Shown here: positions 8,716 through 18,340 of the stretch, in pieces | Layout of the letters: every line of letters begins with the position of its first letter | How positions within the stretch are numbered: the stretch's first letter is position 1 | NCBI GenBank assembly: GCA_947625015.1 | Contig: CANQMR010000011.1 | Location: 1 to 64,000 of the forward strand | Length of the DNA: 64,000 nt | Direction: 5' to 3' | From: an uncultured Lachnospiraceae bacterium | GTDB taxonomy: Bacteria > Bacillota > Clostridia > Lachnospirales > Lachnospiraceae | The notes under the pieces: model-generated | What the model saw: the letters and a program-made list of their open reading frames with translations, nothing else | Told to the model about the DNA's origin: nothing | Databases searched by the model: none | Translations under genes and position numbers: made by a program

Positions 8716-9576
8716 CTACAATTGCCAGCGTCCCGCCGCCCCGCAGGGCAGAATCAGACCGCTTTCGGAAACCGGCAGTCCGATTTCGTCAGCGGCAACG
8801 CTTCCTCCGTATTGGGAGACGATTTCCGTTGAAATCAGATAACTTAAAACCGCAGGCGCAAGCCCTGTGGTGTAGGAATTAACTAAGAAAAATAAAGGTT
8901 TATCACTTAAAAGCTGTCCGCACAGGGCAATAAAAGCGTGAAGCTTTTCTTCTATTTTCCAGATTTCCCCTTTTGGTCCGCGCCCATAGGATGGGGGGTC
9001 CATAATAATGCCGTCGTAGCGGTTGCCCCGGCGGATTTCCCGTTCCACAAACTTAACGCAGTCGTCCACAAGCCAGCGGATGGGGGCGTCGGACAGACCG
9101 GAGGCGGCAGCATTTTCTTTGGCCCAGGTCACCATTCCCTTAGAAGCGTCCACATGGGTTACGCTGGCGCCGGCCTTGGCGGCCGCGCAGGTTGCCCCGC
9201 CGGTGTAGGCGAAGAGGTTTAACACCTTTACGGGACGGTCCGCCTGCTCAATCAGTTCGGTAAACCAATCCCAGTTGACGGCCTGTTCCGGAAAGAGGCC
9301 GGTATGTTTAAAACTAAAGGGTTTTAAGTGGAAGGTTAAGTCTTTATATTGTATGGACCATTGCTCCGGCAAATCAAAAAATTCCCATTCGCCGCCACCT
9401 TTTTTACTGCGGTGGTAATGGGCGTTAAGCCTTTTCCATGCCGGGTGCGTCTTTGGCGTGTTCCATATTACCTGAGGGTCCGGGCGGAGCAGAATATAAT
9501 TTCCCCATCGTTCTAATTTTTCGCCGCCGGATGTGTCTAATACTTCATAATCCTTCCAGTTCTTTGCTGCCCACAT
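8716..9576 (-). CDS. Class I SAM-dependent methyltransferase, RlmI/RlmK-like
   Basis: A 286-residue Rossmann-fold methyltransferase. NLFAYTGGATCAAAKAGA is the SAM-binding motif I, VDASKGM follows as motif II, and MDPPSYGRG is the catalytic NPPY-like motif typical of nucleic-acid methyltransferases. It resembles the C-terminal domain of the 23S rRNA m5C methyltransferase RlmI, but lacks an N-terminal PUA domain, so the exact RNA target is inferred only. The start is ATG 9576 with AAGGAG 8 nt upstream; longer in-frame extension to 9750 would run through the promoter. It is transcribed divergently from the next methyltransferase gene. Confidence 0.85.
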   Translation of the reverse strand: MWAAKNWKDYEVLDTSGGEKLERWGNYILLRPDPQVIWNTPKTHPAWKRLNAHYHRSKKGGGEWEFFDLPEQWSIQYKDLTFHLKPFSFKHTGLFPEQAVNWDWFTELIEQADRPVKVLNLFAYTGGATCAAAKAGASVTHVDASKGMVTWAKENAAASGLSDAPIRWLVDDCVKFVEREIRRGNRYDGIIMDPPSYGRGPKGEIWKIEEKLHAFIALCGQLLSDKPLFFLVNSYTTGLAPAVLSYLISTEIVSQYGGSVAADEIGLPVSESGLILPCGAAGRWQL

Positions 9577-9613
9577 AAGATTTTCTCCTTGTTTAGTATT
9601 TTCCTGTTTTTTC

Positions 9614-9642
9614 ATTATATATACGGAGCCGGGTTTCGTCAA
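9614..9642 (-). promoter_or_regulatory. Near-consensus promoter of the RlmI-like gene
   Basis: On the minus strand TTGACG (9642-9637), a 17-bp spacer and perfect TATAAT (9619-9614). Confidence 0.8.
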
Positions 9643-9726
9643 ATTTCTTTGATAGTAAAATCCGGGTTGGTGTGGTACAATAAAATACAAATATTTTGGC
9701 GGCGGATATCGGATAGGAGAAAACCC

Positions 9727-10959
9727 ATGGCAGACAATATGGATTATCAAAAAGTGAAAGCGGTGCTGAAAGAGGAGCCGGAGCGGATTATCCTCAGCAA
9801 TCGGGCGGATAAAGAGTATTTATATAAGAAGACAGTTCTGCACCGGATGATTCTCAAGGGCAGCGCGGCGTATCAGATTGAGCGCTTTACGGACAAGCAG
9901 GCATTTCATGAGAATATCCCGGCTGAGAAGCTCACGCAGGCGGTGTTAGCGGAATTTCCGGAGCGTTACAGCCAGATGAATGTCTTCGCAGGGGAGCGGC
10001 AGTGGGATTTTAAGGTGACAAAAAAGGGAAAGCTGCTTTTCAGCGCCCATGCCAATTCCGGAAAGCAGGGCGGAAAAGAACAGGGAACGGCTCCCGGCGT
10101 CCGGCGCATTACGATAGAAGGGGAATCGACGGTCTCCCATAATAGGCGGAAACATTATCTGCTGCCGGAGGGGACTGTGGTTGCGCCGCTGGTGGATTTG
10201 GGGATTTTTACCAAAGAGGGAAAAGTGGTGCGCAGCATGTACGACAAGTACAGGCAGATTAACCGTTTTCTGGAGCTGGTGGAGGATGTGATTAAGGATT
10301 ACGGGCAGCGGGACATGCATATCATTGATTTTGGCTGTGGTAAATCCTATCTCACCTTTATCCTTTATTATTATCTGGTCGAGATAAAGGGCCTTCGGGT
10401 TCACATGACAGGACTGGATTTAAAAGCGGATGTGATTGCAAAATGCAATGCAACGGCAGAAAAGTATCAGTATGAGAATCTTCATTTTGAACTGGGAGAT
10501 ATCAACGGCTACCGGACAAAGGAGCCTGTGGATATGGTGATTACCCTTCACGCCTGTGATACGGCTACGGATTATGCCCTGTACAATGCGGTGTCCTGGA
10601 AGGCAGATATCATTTTATCTGTGCCATGCTGCCAGCATGAGGTAAATAAGCAGTTAGTTAGCGAAGAATTTTCCCTTCTGACGAAATACGGCATTGTCAA
10701 AGAGCGGGTAAGCGCCTTGATGACGGACGCCATTCGGGCCAATGTGCTGGAATACTGCGGTTATAAGACGCAGCTGGTGGAGTTTATCGACATTGCCCAT
10801 TCGCCTAAGAATATACTGATTCGGGCTGTGAAAGGGAGCATATCCGGGAAGAAAAGGGAAAAGGCCCGGGAAGAGGTCGAAAGGCTGTGCCGGGAATTTC
10901 ATATCCGGCAGACATTGGCGGATATGATGTTTGGGGAGGCAGATACCGGGAATATGTAA
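9727..10959 (+). CDS. Class I SAM methyltransferase of the Methyltransf_32 (METTL25/GSTCD-like) type
   Basis: A 410-residue protein. The N-terminal half is basic and of unknown fold; the C-terminal half is a methyltransferase domain with IIDFGCGKSYLTF as motif I, TGLDLKADVI as motif II, VITLHACDTATDYAL and VPCCQHE. The LHACDTATD and PCCQHE signatures are those of a family shared with eukaryotic GSTCD and METTL25 proteins. Substrate is not known; RNA is a reasonable guess. ATG 9727 is chosen with AGGAG (9716-9720) 6 nt upstream, because the longer frame starting at 9589 lies inside the divergent promoter region. Confidence 0.82.
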   Translation: MADNMDYQKVKAVLKEEPERIILSNRADKEYLYKKTVLHRMILKGSAAYQIERFTDKQAFHENIPAEKLTQAVLAEFPERYSQMNVFAGERQWDFKVTKKGKLLFSAHANSGKQGGKEQGTAPGVRRITIEGESTVSHNRRKHYLLPEGTVVAPLVDLGIFTKEGKVVRSMYDKYRQINRFLELVEDVIKDYGQRDMHIIDFGCGKSYLTFILYYYLVEIKGLRVHMTGLDLKADVIAKCNATAEKYQYENLHFELGDINGYRTKEPVDMVITLHACDTATDYALYNAVSWKADIILSVPCCQHEVNKQLVSEEFSLLTKYGIVKERVSALMTDAIRANVLEYCGYKTQLVEFIDIAHSPKNILIRAVKGSISGKKREKAREEVERLCREFHIRQTLADMMFGEADTGNM

Positions 10960-10984
10960 TTTTATCTGTGAAACGATAATTATA

Positions 10985-11022
10985 CTTGTAATTATTATAA
11001 TTTGAAGTATAATAATTACAAG
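10985..11022 (+). promoter_or_regulatory. Promoter embedded in a perfect 15-bp inverted repeat
   Basis: CTTGTAATTATTATA (10985-10999) and TATAATAATTACAAG (11008-11022) are perfect complements around an 8-nt spacer. The left arm contains a TTGTAA -35 and the right arm a TATAAT -10 with 16-bp spacing, so the palindrome covers the promoter. The right arm touches the AGAGGTGG ribosome binding site. A bound repressor, probably autoregulatory, is the simplest reading. Confidence 0.65.
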
Positions 11023-11032
11023 AGGTGGTTAT

Positions 11033-12418
11033 ATGGACAGATTCATAGACAGAGATTCGGAACTGGCAGCTTTACAAAGAGAATATGAGAGGAAGGGTTC
11101 TTCTTTCGTCGTGATTTATGGCAGAAGAAGGGTTGGAAAAACGGCGCTAATCAATGAGTTTTGCAGGGATAAACGGGCGTTAATGTACTTAGCTACAGAG
11201 GAGAATGAAAGGGAGAACCGGGAGACATTTAAGAACAGCGTGGCGGAATTTTGTGATGAAACACTGCTCGGAGAATCAAAAATCGGTAAATGGGAGCCGA
11301 TTTTTGATGTGCTTGTGAGCTATAGCAAAAACTGCGGACAAAAGCTGATTCTGGTAATCGATGAATTTCAGTATCTCGGCAAGGCAAATAAAGCGTTTCC
11401 TTCTATTTTGATGGGGATTTGGGACACGAAATTAAAGGACAGTAATATTATGCTGATTTTATGCGGTTCCCTGATTAATATGATGACAAGCCAGGTCTTA
11501 AGCTATGACAGTCCGCTTTACGGACGGCGGACTGCGCAGATGCGGATTGCTCAGATTCCCTTTTCTTTTTATCATGAATTTTATCCGGAGCTATCAGAGG
11601 ATGATTGTATAAAGCGTTATGCTGTGACCGGCGGAGTTCCCAAATACATTGAATTGTTTTCGGATAAGCCGGATATATATGAAGCCATCAGAGAGAACGT
11701 TATGTCAAAAAATACTTTTTTGTATGCGGAACCGGAGTTTCTGCTGCAAAAAGAAGTGACTGAAATCGGAAATTATTTTTCTTTGCTGAAAACAATTGCT
11801 GCCGGTAACCATAAGCTGGGAAAGATTGCGGCGGTCATGGAAACGCCGCAGACCTCCCTTACCAAGTATCTGAGGATATTGTCGGAGTTGGATCTTGTTG
11901 AAAGAGAGGTTCCGGTGACGGAGGAAAATCCGGAGAGAAGTAAAAAAGGTCTCTATAAGATTAAGGATAATTTTATCCGGTTTTGGTTCCGGTTTGTCTA
12001 TCCGTATCAGGGAATGTTAGAGGCGGGACAGGTGGATTATGTTATGTCTAAAGTCCGGTCCTCTTTCATAGAAAATCATGTTTCTTATATATATGAAGAT
12101 ATTTGCCGGGATAAAGTGTGGGATTTCAATGGACGGGATATAGAATTTAACCGGGTAGGACGATGGTGGGATAACGGGAATGTAGAGATTGATCTTGTCG
12201 CCTATGATTCCATGGGAAAGGATATTCTGTTTGGGGAATGTAAATATTCTGTGAATAAAAAAGGCATAGATATACTTCAGCAGCTGCGGAAAAAGGCGAA
12301 GGCGGTGGAATGGAACAGGGATGCAAGAAATGAGCGCTATGTTATTTTCAGCAGGGCAGGGTTTACGGATGAACTGCTGGAGTATGCGGAGGAACATAAG
12401 GAAGTGTGGCTGGTGTAA
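11033..12418 (+). CDS. P-loop ATPase with C-terminal DUF234-type nuclease-like domain, second copy
   Basis: A 461-residue homologue of the gene at 4046-5545. It opens MDRFIDRDSELAALQ; Walker A is GRRRVGKTALI, Walker B is LILVIDEFQYL, and FIRFWFRFVYPY marks the end of the winged-helix region. The C terminus has NVEIDLVAYD and GECKYS, the D...ExK pattern of nuclease-like folds. ATG 11033 follows AGAGGTGG (11021-11028). The predicted leader is only about 13 nt because the promoter palindrome lies immediately upstream. Function of the family is unsettled. The paralogue shares the layout of an inverted repeat at the start codon but not the repeat sequence. Confidence 0.85.
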   Translation: MDRFIDRDSELAALQREYERKGSSFVVIYGRRRVGKTALINEFCRDKRALMYLATEENERENRETFKNSVAEFCDETLLGESKIGKWEPIFDVLVSYSKNCGQKLILVIDEFQYLGKANKAFPSILMGIWDTKLKDSNIMLILCGSLINMMTSQVLSYDSPLYGRRTAQMRIAQIPFSFYHEFYPELSEDDCIKRYAVTGGVPKYIELFSDKPDIYEAIRENVMSKNTFLYAEPEFLLQKEVTEIGNYFSLLKTIAAGNHKLGKIAAVMETPQTSLTKYLRILSELDLVEREVPVTEENPERSKKGLYKIKDNFIRFWFRFVYPYQGMLEAGQVDYVMSKVRSSFIENHVSYIYEDICRDKVWDFNGRDIEFNRVGRWWDNGNVEIDLVAYDSMGKDILFGECKYSVNKKGIDILQQLRKKAKAVEWNRDARNERYVIFSRAGFTDELLEYAEEHKEVWLV

Positions 12419-12462
12419 TTGCGCCGCACAAGCACGACGCACTACTGTTGCGCGGTGCTGTC

Positions 12463-12649
12463 AAGCCATGCGAACCTCGATTCCGCTGCGCGTCATCTCG
12501 GTCGTGGCTGTCGCCGTTTTGCGCCGCGCAAGCCATGCGAACCTCGATTCCGCTACGCGTCATCTCGGTCGTGGCTGTCGCCGTTATGCGCTGCGCAAGC
12601 CATGCAAACCTCGATTCCGCTGCGCTGCATCTCGGTCGTGGCTGTCGCC
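12463..12649. repeat. GC-rich 67-bp tandem repeat, about 2.8 copies
   Basis: AAGCCATGC starts units at 12463, 12530 and 12597, giving an exact 67-bp period. The shared body contains CCTCGATTCCGCT and TCATCTCGGTCGTGGC. The array is far richer in G+C than the flanking ATPase gene. Reading frames exist on both strands, but none has a ribosome binding site or a recognisable product, so it is treated as non-coding. A related 16-bp piece, CAAGCACGACGCACTA, occurs just before the array (12429-12444) and in the hairpin after it (12686-12701). Confidence 0.85.
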
Positions 12650-12653
12650 ACAT

Positions 12654-12717
12654 GCCCCACCCCCAACAAAATAGTGCTTACGTGCAAGCACGACGCACTA
12701 TATGTTGGGGGCGGGGC
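12654..12717. repeat. Very strong 64-nt hairpin following the tandem repeat
   Basis: GCCCCACCCCCAACA (12654-12668) pairs with TGTTGGGGGCGGGGC (12703-12717) with one mismatch, and an inner ATAGTGC/GCACTAT stem follows. No T-run comes after it on the plus strand, so it is not a canonical terminator, but it could block read-through into the S10 operon. Confidence 0.7.
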
Positions 12718-12768
12718 GCATGGCTTGTAGATTGCACGAAAAAAAATACAATTTAGTGAAAAAAATCC

Positions 12769-12797
12769 TTGCAATCGCAGGAAACATAGGTTATACT
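12769..12797 (+). promoter_or_regulatory. S10 operon promoter
   Basis: TTGCAA (12769-12774), a 17-bp spacer and TATACT (12792-12797). Transcription would start near 12804, leaving a leader of about 235 nt before rpsJ. Confidence 0.75.
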
Positions 12798-12803
12798 TGT
12801 TCG

Positions 12804-13040
12804 TGCTGTGACATTGATAGCGAAGAAGCGTGAGGTTGCTGCCGGTAAGGCAGGTTTTTCAGTGGAGCGAATGTCAAGTTAAAAAACTGACGACAAGTCA
12901 CTGTACTCAATAACCATCCTGTGACAAGGAGATGACGTGTTCGGTTGTAGAATGGATTATTTTATGACACACACGGGAGAGTGTACAGTCACCGCTTGTC
13001 GTACCTATCTAATAAGTGCGAAAAGGAGGCGGCTTTTTTT
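12804..13040 (+). promoter_or_regulatory. Structured 5' leader of the S10 operon
   Basis: TGACATT (12809-12815) can pair with AATGTCA (12870-12876), enclosing a CTGCC-GGTAA-GGCAG hairpin (12839-12853) and other unpaired conserved-looking segments. Leaders of ribosomal protein operons commonly bind one of their own products; in Enterobacteria L4 does this for the S10 operon. Whether that applies here is inference. AAAGGAGG (13022-13029) ends the leader. Confidence 0.55.
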
Positions 13041-13358
13041 ATGGCAAACCAGGTAATGAGAATTACACTTAAGGCTTATGATCACAAGTTAATCGATCAG
13101 GCTGCAGCAAACATCATTGATACTGTTAAGAAGACAGGAGCAAAGGTTTCCGGTCCTGTACCAATGCCGACCAAGATTGAGAGAGTTACAATTCTTAGGG
13201 CAGTGCATAAGTATAAGGATTCCAGAGAGCAGTTTGAGCAGAGAACCCATAAGAGACTGATTGATGTGATTCAGCCGACACAGAAGACAATCGATGCTTT
13301 ACAGAAGTTAGATGTGTCTGCCGGTGTCTACATCGATGTGAAGATGAAGACCAAATAA
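13041..13358 (+). CDS. rpsJ: Ribosomal protein S10
   Basis: A 105-residue 30S head protein, also the NusE antitermination factor in other bacteria. The sequence is canonical: [29 protein letters not shown] and [18 protein letters not shown] 13041 is chosen with AAAGGAGG 11 nt upstream. It is the first gene of the S10 cluster, behind a long leader, which sets the expression of the genes that follow. Confidence 0.98.
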   Translation: MANQVMRITLKAYDHKLIDQAAANIIDTVKKTGAKVSGPVPMPTKIERVTILRAVHKYKDSREQFEQRTHKRLIDVIQPTQKTIDALQKLDVSAGVYIDVKMKTK

Positions 13359-13463
13359 TAACATTATTTATAGTAAGTACAGTTAAACCTAATGGGCGTA
13401 AGCCAAATTTAGAATGATTGCCCCGGCAATCCGCTGTAGATTAATTAGGAGGAAATTTTTAAA

Positions 13464-14150
13464 ATGAAGAAAGCAATTTTAGCTACCAAAGTCGGAATGA
13501 CTCAAATCTTCAATGAAGACGGTGTGCTGACACCGGTTACCGTATTGCAGGCAGGACCTTGTGTGGTAACACAGGTTAAGACATTAGACAATGATGGATA
13601 TGAAGCAATCCAGGTCGGCTACGGTGAGAAAAAGGAAAAGATCGTAACAAAGGATGTATCAGGTAAGAAAGTAATCAGAAATCCACATGGCGCAGGTAAG
13701 GCCGAGATGGGACATTTCAAGAAGGCAAACACAACGCCGAAGAGATATTTAAGAGAGTTTCGGGTTGACAATGCTTCTGAGTATGTTGCAGGCGAGAGCG
13801 TAATCAAAGCGGATATCTTTTCTGAAGGAGATAAGATTGATGTAACTGCAAAGTCCAAAGGTAAGGGATTTGCAGGAGCGATTAAGCGTCACGGTTTGCA
13901 CACAGGTCCTAAGACTCATGGTTCTAAGTATCACCGCCATGCAGGTTCTAACGGATGCGCAACAGATCCCGGTAAGGTGTTCAAGGGCAAGAAGATGGCC
14001 GGACATATGGGAGCTGTAAGAGTTACCGTTCAGAATTTGGAGATTGTTAAGATAGATGCAGACAATGATGTGATTTTGGTTAAGGGTTCCGTTCCCGGAC
14101 CGAAGAAATCATTGGTGATGATTAAAGAGACTGTTAAGAGCGCTCAGTAA
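13464..14150 (+). CDS. rplC: Ribosomal protein L3
   Basis: A 228-residue 50S protein near the peptidyl transferase centre. [16 protein letters not shown] opens the protein, and [13 protein letters not shown] plus [11 protein letters not shown] mark the extended loop reaching into the ribosome core. AGGAGG lies 10 nt before ATG 13464. About 105 bp separate it from rpsJ, an unusually long gap inside this cluster, with no obvious promoter. Confidence 0.98.
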   Translation: MKKAILATKVGMTQIFNEDGVLTPVTVLQAGPCVVTQVKTLDNDGYEAIQVGYGEKKEKIVTKDVSGKKVIRNPHGAGKAEMGHFKKANTTPKRYLREFRVDNASEYVAGESVIKADIFSEGDKIDVTAKSKGKGFAGAIKRHGLHTGPKTHGSKYHRHAGSNGCATDPGKVFKGKKMAGHMGAVRVTVQNLEIVKIDADNDVILVKGSVPGPKKSLVMIKETVKSAQ

Positions 14151-14173
14151 TCTATAGGAAGGAGGAATGGAAA

Positions 14174-14794
14174 ATGGCAACAGTAGCTGTTTATAATACC
14201 GAAGGAAAAGAAGTTGACAAGTTAGAGCTTAATGATTCCGTATTCGGTGTAGAGATAAATGAGCATCTGGTTCATATGGCGGTTGTGTCACAGATGGCAA
14301 ACAAGCGTCAGGGAACACAGAGTGCAAAGACCCGCGCTGAAGTGCGTGGAGGCGGAAGAAAACCATGGAGACAGAAAGGAACCGGTCATGCGAGACAGGG
14401 TTCTACCAGAGCTCCACAGTGGACCGGCGGTGGTGTGGTATTTGCACCGAAGCCAAGAGATTACTCTATCAAGATGAACAAGAAGGAAAAGGCAGGCGCT
14501 ATGCGTTCCGCACTGACCTCAAGAGTGAATGAGGAGAAGTTCATCGTGTTGGATGAGTTAAAGTTAGATGAGATTAAGACAAAGAAGGTTGTTGAGATTT
14601 TAAAGAATCTGGAGGTTGCAAAGGCGTTGGTAGTAACGAAAGATAATGATGAGAAGTTAGTACTGTCCGCTAAGAACATTCCGGATGTAAAGACGACCCT
14701 GACCAATAGTATCAATGTCTATGACATCCTTAAGTATGATACCGTTGTGATTACAAAGGATGCGGTAGCAGCAATCGAGGAGGTGTACGCATAA
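14174..14794 (+). CDS. rplD: Ribosomal protein L4
   Basis: A 206-residue 50S protein lining the exit tunnel. [19 protein letters not shown] is the tunnel loop and [11 protein letters not shown] follows. In Enterobacteria L4 represses its own operon through the leader. It ends one base into rplW (TAATG), so the two are translationally coupled. Confidence 0.98.
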   Translation: MATVAVYNTEGKEVDKLELNDSVFGVEINEHLVHMAVVSQMANKRQGTQSAKTRAEVRGGGRKPWRQKGTGHARQGSTRAPQWTGGGVVFAPKPRDYSIKMNKKEKAGAMRSALTSRVNEEKFIVLDELKLDEIKTKKVVEILKNLEVAKALVVTKDNDEKLVLSAKNIPDVKTTLTNSINVYDILKYDTVVITKDAVAAIEEVYA

Positions 14795-15093
14795 TGGCAG
14801 ATATCAAATATTATGACGTAATCCAGAAGCCGATCATTACAGAGAAGTCTATGGACGAGATGGCTGATAAGAAATATACCTTTCAGGTTCATCCCGAAGC
14901 AAATAAGACCATGATTAAAGAAGCTGTTGAGAAAATGTTTGAGGGAACCAAGGTTGCCAAAGTGAACACCATGAACTTAAACGGCAAGAAAAAGAGACGC
15001 GGCATGGTCTACGGTAGAACAGCCAAGACGAAGAAGGCCATTGTCCAGCTTACAGCGGACAGCAAGGATATTGAGATTTTCGAAGGCTTATAA
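14794..15093 (+). CDS. rplW: Ribosomal protein L23
   Basis: A 99-residue 50S protein at the exit of the tunnel, where trigger factor and SRP dock. [13 protein letters not shown] and [12 protein letters not shown] are characteristic. The start overlaps the rplD stop by one base. Confidence 0.97.
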   Translation: MADIKYYDVIQKPIITEKSMDEMADKKYTFQVHPEANKTMIKEAVEKMFEGTKVAKVNTMNLNGKKKRRGMVYGRTAKTKKAIVQLTADSKDIEIFEGL

Positions 15094-15176
15094 GAGGCAG
15101 TCTCAATAGAGCAAAGTTAATGATAATCATACGCAGGCAAGCGTGATAATAAATGCAGATTGAAAGGAGAAAGAAA

Positions 15177-16019
15177 ATGGGAATCAAAACATATAACCCA
15201 TATACACCTTCCAGAAGAAATATGACTGGTTTGGATTTTGATGTTATCACCAAGACAACACCGGAAAAATCCCTTACCACTTCTTTAAAGAAGCATGCCG
15301 GTCGTAATAATCAGGGAAAGATTACAGTAAGACACCATGGCGGTGGTTCCAGAAGAAAATATAGAATTATTGATTTTAAGAGAAGAAAAGATGATGTACC
15401 GGCAACGGTCGTTTCCATCGAGTACGATCCGAACAGAACAGCCAATATCGCACTGATTAGCTATGCAGACGGCGAAAAGGCGTACATTTTGGCTCCGGTT
15501 GGATTAAAGGTTGGAGATAAGCTGATGAATGGCGCCAATGCAGATATCAGGGTTGGTAACTGCCTGCCATTAGAGGCAATTCCTGTTGGTACAGAGGTAC
15601 ACAATGTTGAGCTTTATCCGGGCAAGGGCGGACAGCTGGTTCGTTCGGCAGGTAACTCAGCACAGCTTATGGCAAAGGAAGGCAAGTATGCAACCCTTCG
15701 TCTGCCGTCAGGAGAAATGAGAATGGTTCCGATTCAGGCGCGTGCAACCGTCGGTCAGGTGGGCAACATTGAGCATGGTCTGGTGAATATCGGTAAAGCA
15801 GGACGCAAGCGTCATATGGGTATCAGACCTACGGTCCGCGGTTCAGTTATGAACCCTAACGACCATCCGCATGGTGGTGGTGAAGGTAAGACCAGTATTG
15901 GTAGACCGGGTCCATGTACACCTTGGGGTAAACCGGCGTTGGGACTTAAGACCCGTAAGAAGAACAAGCAATCCAATAAGATGATCGTCAGAACCAGAGA
16001 CGGCAAGAATGTTAAATAA
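15177..16019 (+). CDS. rplB: Ribosomal protein L2
   Basis: A 280-residue core 50S protein required for subunit joining. [13 protein letters not shown] opens it, [13 protein letters not shown] is in the middle, and [18 protein letters not shown] is the C-terminal catalytic-centre loop with its conserved histidine. ATG 15177 follows AAAGGAGA; the frame is open upstream but the first 24 bases carry the ribosome binding site. Confidence 0.98.
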   Translation: MGIKTYNPYTPSRRNMTGLDFDVITKTTPEKSLTTSLKKHAGRNNQGKITVRHHGGGSRRKYRIIDFKRRKDDVPATVVSIEYDPNRTANIALISYADGEKAYILAPVGLKVGDKLMNGANADIRVGNCLPLEAIPVGTEVHNVELYPGKGGQLVRSAGNSAQLMAKEGKYATLRLPSGEMRMVPIQARATVGQVGNIEHGLVNIGKAGRKRHMGIRPTVRGSVMNPNDHPHGGGEGKTSIGRPGPCTPWGKPALGLKTRKKNKQSNKMIVRTRDGKNVK

Positions 16020-16036
16020 TATAAGGAGGTTTGATT

Positions 16037-16318
16037 ATGGCGCGTTCACTTAAAAAAGGACCATTTGCAGACGAACATTTACTGAAAAAGATAGATGCGA
16101 TGAATGCTGGCAACGATAAGCAGGTTATTAAGACCTGGTCCCGTCGTTCCACCATTTTCCCCAGTTTCGTAGGGCATACAATCGCAGTTTATGACGGCAG
16201 AAGACATGTGCCTGTATATGTGACAGAGGATATGGTTGGACACAAGCTCGGCGAGTTTGTTTCCACAAGAACTTACAGGGGACATGGCAAGGATGAAAAG
16301 AAATCAAAAGTTAGATAA
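16037..16318 (+). CDS. rpsS: Ribosomal protein S19
   Basis: A 93-residue 30S head protein that contacts S13. [19 protein letters not shown] and [16 protein letters not shown] are diagnostic. ATG 16037 has AAGGAGGT 6 nt upstream, so the TTG six bases earlier is not used. Confidence 0.98.
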   Translation: MARSLKKGPFADEHLLKKIDAMNAGNDKQVIKTWSRRSTIFPSFVGHTIAVYDGRRHVPVYVTEDMVGHKLGEFVSTRTYRGHGKDEKKSKVR

Positions 16319-16343
16319 TCAGATTTGAAAGGAGGGTTCATCC

Positions 16344-16739
16344 ATGGCAAAAGGACATAGATCCCAGATAAAGAGAGAGAGAAATGCGAACAAGGATAAC
16401 AGACCGTCGGCTAAGGTTTCCTATGCAAGAGTTTCTGTAACCAAGGCGTGTTTCGTATTAGATGCCATCAGAGGTAAGGATGTAGAGACCGCACTTGCTA
16501 TCTTAGCTTACAATCCGAGATATGCGTCAAGTGTAATAGAGAAATTGTTAAAATCAGCCATTGCAAATGCTGAGAACAATTATCCGGATAAGAATTATAA
16601 AGCAGAGAACCTTTATATTGCAGAGTGTTATGCAAATAAGGGGCCAACAATGAAGAGAATTCAACCGAGGGCACAGGGCCGGGCTTATCGAATTGAGAAG
16701 AGAACCAGCCATATCACGATTGTGCTTGATGAAAGATAA
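16344..16739 (+). CDS. rplV: Ribosomal protein L22
   Basis: A 131-residue 50S tunnel protein. [21 protein letters not shown] and the tunnel-hairpin region [19 protein letters not shown] are visible. Position 1 is set by GGAGGG 8 nt before the ATG. Confidence 0.98.
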   Translation: MAKGHRSQIKRERNANKDNRPSAKVSYARVSVTKACFVLDAIRGKDVETALAILAYNPRYASSVIEKLLKSAIANAENNYPDKNYKAENLYIAECYANKGPTMKRIQPRAQGRAYRIEKRTSHITIVLDER

Positions 16740-16750
16740 GGAGGCAAAGA

Positions 16751-17416
16751 ATGGGACAGAAAGTTAATCCTCATGGTTTAAGAGTCGGTATCATTAAGGA
16801 TTGGGATTCCAGATGGTATGCCGACACAAAGGATGGCGAATTTGCAAACAATTTAGTAGAAGATAATAAAATCCGTAAGTTTCTGAAGAAGCGGCTTTAC
16901 AATGCGCAGGTATCCAAAATTGAGATGGAGAGAGCGTCCGACAGATTAAAGGTTATCATTTATACGGCAAAGCCCGGTGTTGTAATCGGTAAGGGCGGAG
17001 CTGAGATTGAAAACCTCAAGAAAGAGCTTGCAAAATTGACTGACAAGAAGCTGATGGTGGATGTGAAGGAAGTGAAGAAGCCGGATGCAGACGCGCAGTT
17101 AGTAGCTGAGAATATCGCTGCACAGTTGGAGAACCGTATTTCTTTCCGCCGCGCGATGAAGTCCTGCATGGGAAGAACCATGAAGGCCGGCGCACAGGGC
17201 ATCAAGACTTCTGTTTCCGGTCGTCTGGGCGGCGCAGATATGGCTCGTACAGAGTTCTACAGCGAGGGAACCATTCCGCTTCAGACGCTTCGTGCAGACA
17301 TCGACTATGGTTTTGCAGAGGCTGATACAACCTATGGTAAGGTTGGCGTCAAGACCTGGATTTATCATGGTGAAGTACTTCCAGCGAAGAACAATCAGGA
17401 AGGGAGCGATAAATAA
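16751..17416 (+). CDS. rpsC: Ribosomal protein S3
   Basis: A 221-residue 30S head protein at the mRNA entry site. [20 protein letters not shown] starts it, a KH domain is marked by [16 protein letters not shown], and the C-terminal domain contains [13 protein letters not shown]. The stop TAA overlaps the ATG of rplP by one base. Confidence 0.98.
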   Translation: MGQKVNPHGLRVGIIKDWDSRWYADTKDGEFANNLVEDNKIRKFLKKRLYNAQVSKIEMERASDRLKVIIYTAKPGVVIGKGGAEIENLKKELAKLTDKKLMVDVKEVKKPDADAQLVAENIAAQLENRISFRRAMKSCMGRTMKAGAQGIKTSVSGRLGGADMARTEFYSEGTIPLQTLRADIDYGFAEADTTYGKVGVKTWIYHGEVLPAKNNQEGSDK

Positions 17417-17853
17417 TGTTAATGCCAAAAAGAACAAAACATAGAAAGCAGTTCAGGGGTTCCATGGCAGGAAAGGCAACCAGAGGCAATAAGATCAGCA
17501 ATGGTGAATATGGTATTGTTGCAATGGAGCCGGCATGGATTAAATCCAATCAGATCGAGGCAGCGCGTGTGGCAATGACCCGTTATGTAAAGCGTACCGG
17601 TAAGGTATGGATTAAGATATTCCCTGATAAGCCATATACATCTAAGCCTATCGGAGTTCGTATGGGTAAAGGTAAAGGTAATGTGGAAGGCTGGGTAGCA
17701 GTAGTGAAGCCGGGCCGGGTAATGTTTGAGATTGCAGGCGTGCCGGAGGAGACTGCAAAGGAGGCTTTAAGACTTGCAACACATAAGCTGCCGGTTAAGT
17801 GTAAGATTGTTTCCAAGGCAGATTTAGAAGGAGGTGCAGGCAGTGAAAACTAA
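17416..17853 (+). CDS. rplP: Ribosomal protein L16
   Basis: A 145-residue 50S protein at the A-site and central protuberance. [21 protein letters not shown] and [20 protein letters not shown] are canonical. The start at 17416 overlaps the rpsC stop, and MLMPKR is the usual N terminus. Confidence 0.98.
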   Translation: MLMPKRTKHRKQFRGSMAGKATRGNKISNGEYGIVAMEPAWIKSNQIEAARVAMTRYVKRTGKVWIKIFPDKPYTSKPIGVRMGKGKGNVEGWVAVVKPGRVMFEIAGVPEETAKEALRLATHKLPVKCKIVSKADLEGGAGSEN

Positions 17854-18046
17854 GGAGTACCGCGAAGAGTTAAGAGCTAAGAATGTGGATGAGTTAAAGG
17901 AAGAGTTAGTAGCTGCTAAGAAGGAATTATTTAATTTAAGATTCCAGAATGCAACTAACCAGTTAGAGAATACAAGCAGAATTAAAGAGGTAAGAAAAAA
18001 TATTGCCAGAATCCAGTCAGTGATGACCGAGAAGGCAAATGCTTAA
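17843..18046 (+). CDS. rpmC: Ribosomal protein L29
   Basis: A 67-residue two-helix 50S protein near the tunnel exit. [19 protein letters not shown] and [15 protein letters not shown] are typical. The GTG at 17843 has AAGGAGG 8 nt upstream; starting at the earlier GTG 17834 would place the start inside the ribosome binding site. It overlaps rplP by 11 nt. Confidence 0.96.
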   Translation: MKTKEYREELRAKNVDELKEELVAAKKELFNLRFQNATNQLENTSRIKEVRKNIARIQSVMTEKANA

Positions 18047-18068
18047 TTATCGGAAGGAGGCAGATACA

Positions 18069-18323
18069 GTGGAAAGAAATCTGAGAAAGACACGTGTGGG
18101 ACTTGTAACAAGTGACAAGATGGATAAGACAATTGTTGTTTCAATCGTAGATAATGTAAAGCATCCTCTTTATGGCAAGATTGTGAAGAGAACTTATAAG
18201 TTAAAGGCACATGATGAGAACAACGAGTGTCGCATTGGCGATAGAGTCAGAGTGATGGAGACAAGACCTTTATCTAAGGATAAGAGATGGAGACTTGTGG
18301 AGATCATCGAGAAAGCGAAATAA
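18069..18323 (+). CDS. rpsQ: Ribosomal protein S17
   Basis: An 84-residue 30S protein. [20 protein letters not shown] and [21 protein letters not shown] are diagnostic. GTG 18069 lies 8 nt after AAGGAGG; an earlier ATG in frame lies before that site. Confidence 0.96.
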   Translation: MERNLRKTRVGLVTSDKMDKTIVVSIVDNVKHPLYGKIVKRTYKLKAHDENNECRIGDRVRVMETRPLSKDKRWRLVEIIEKAK

Positions 18324-18340
18324 TTAAGGAGGCAAGTACA

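Noticed and set aside
12321..12774. Overlapping open frames on both strands across the GC-rich repeats
   Set aside because: They follow the 67-bp period, have no ribosome binding site and encode Arg/His/Ser-rich repeats; treated as non-coding.
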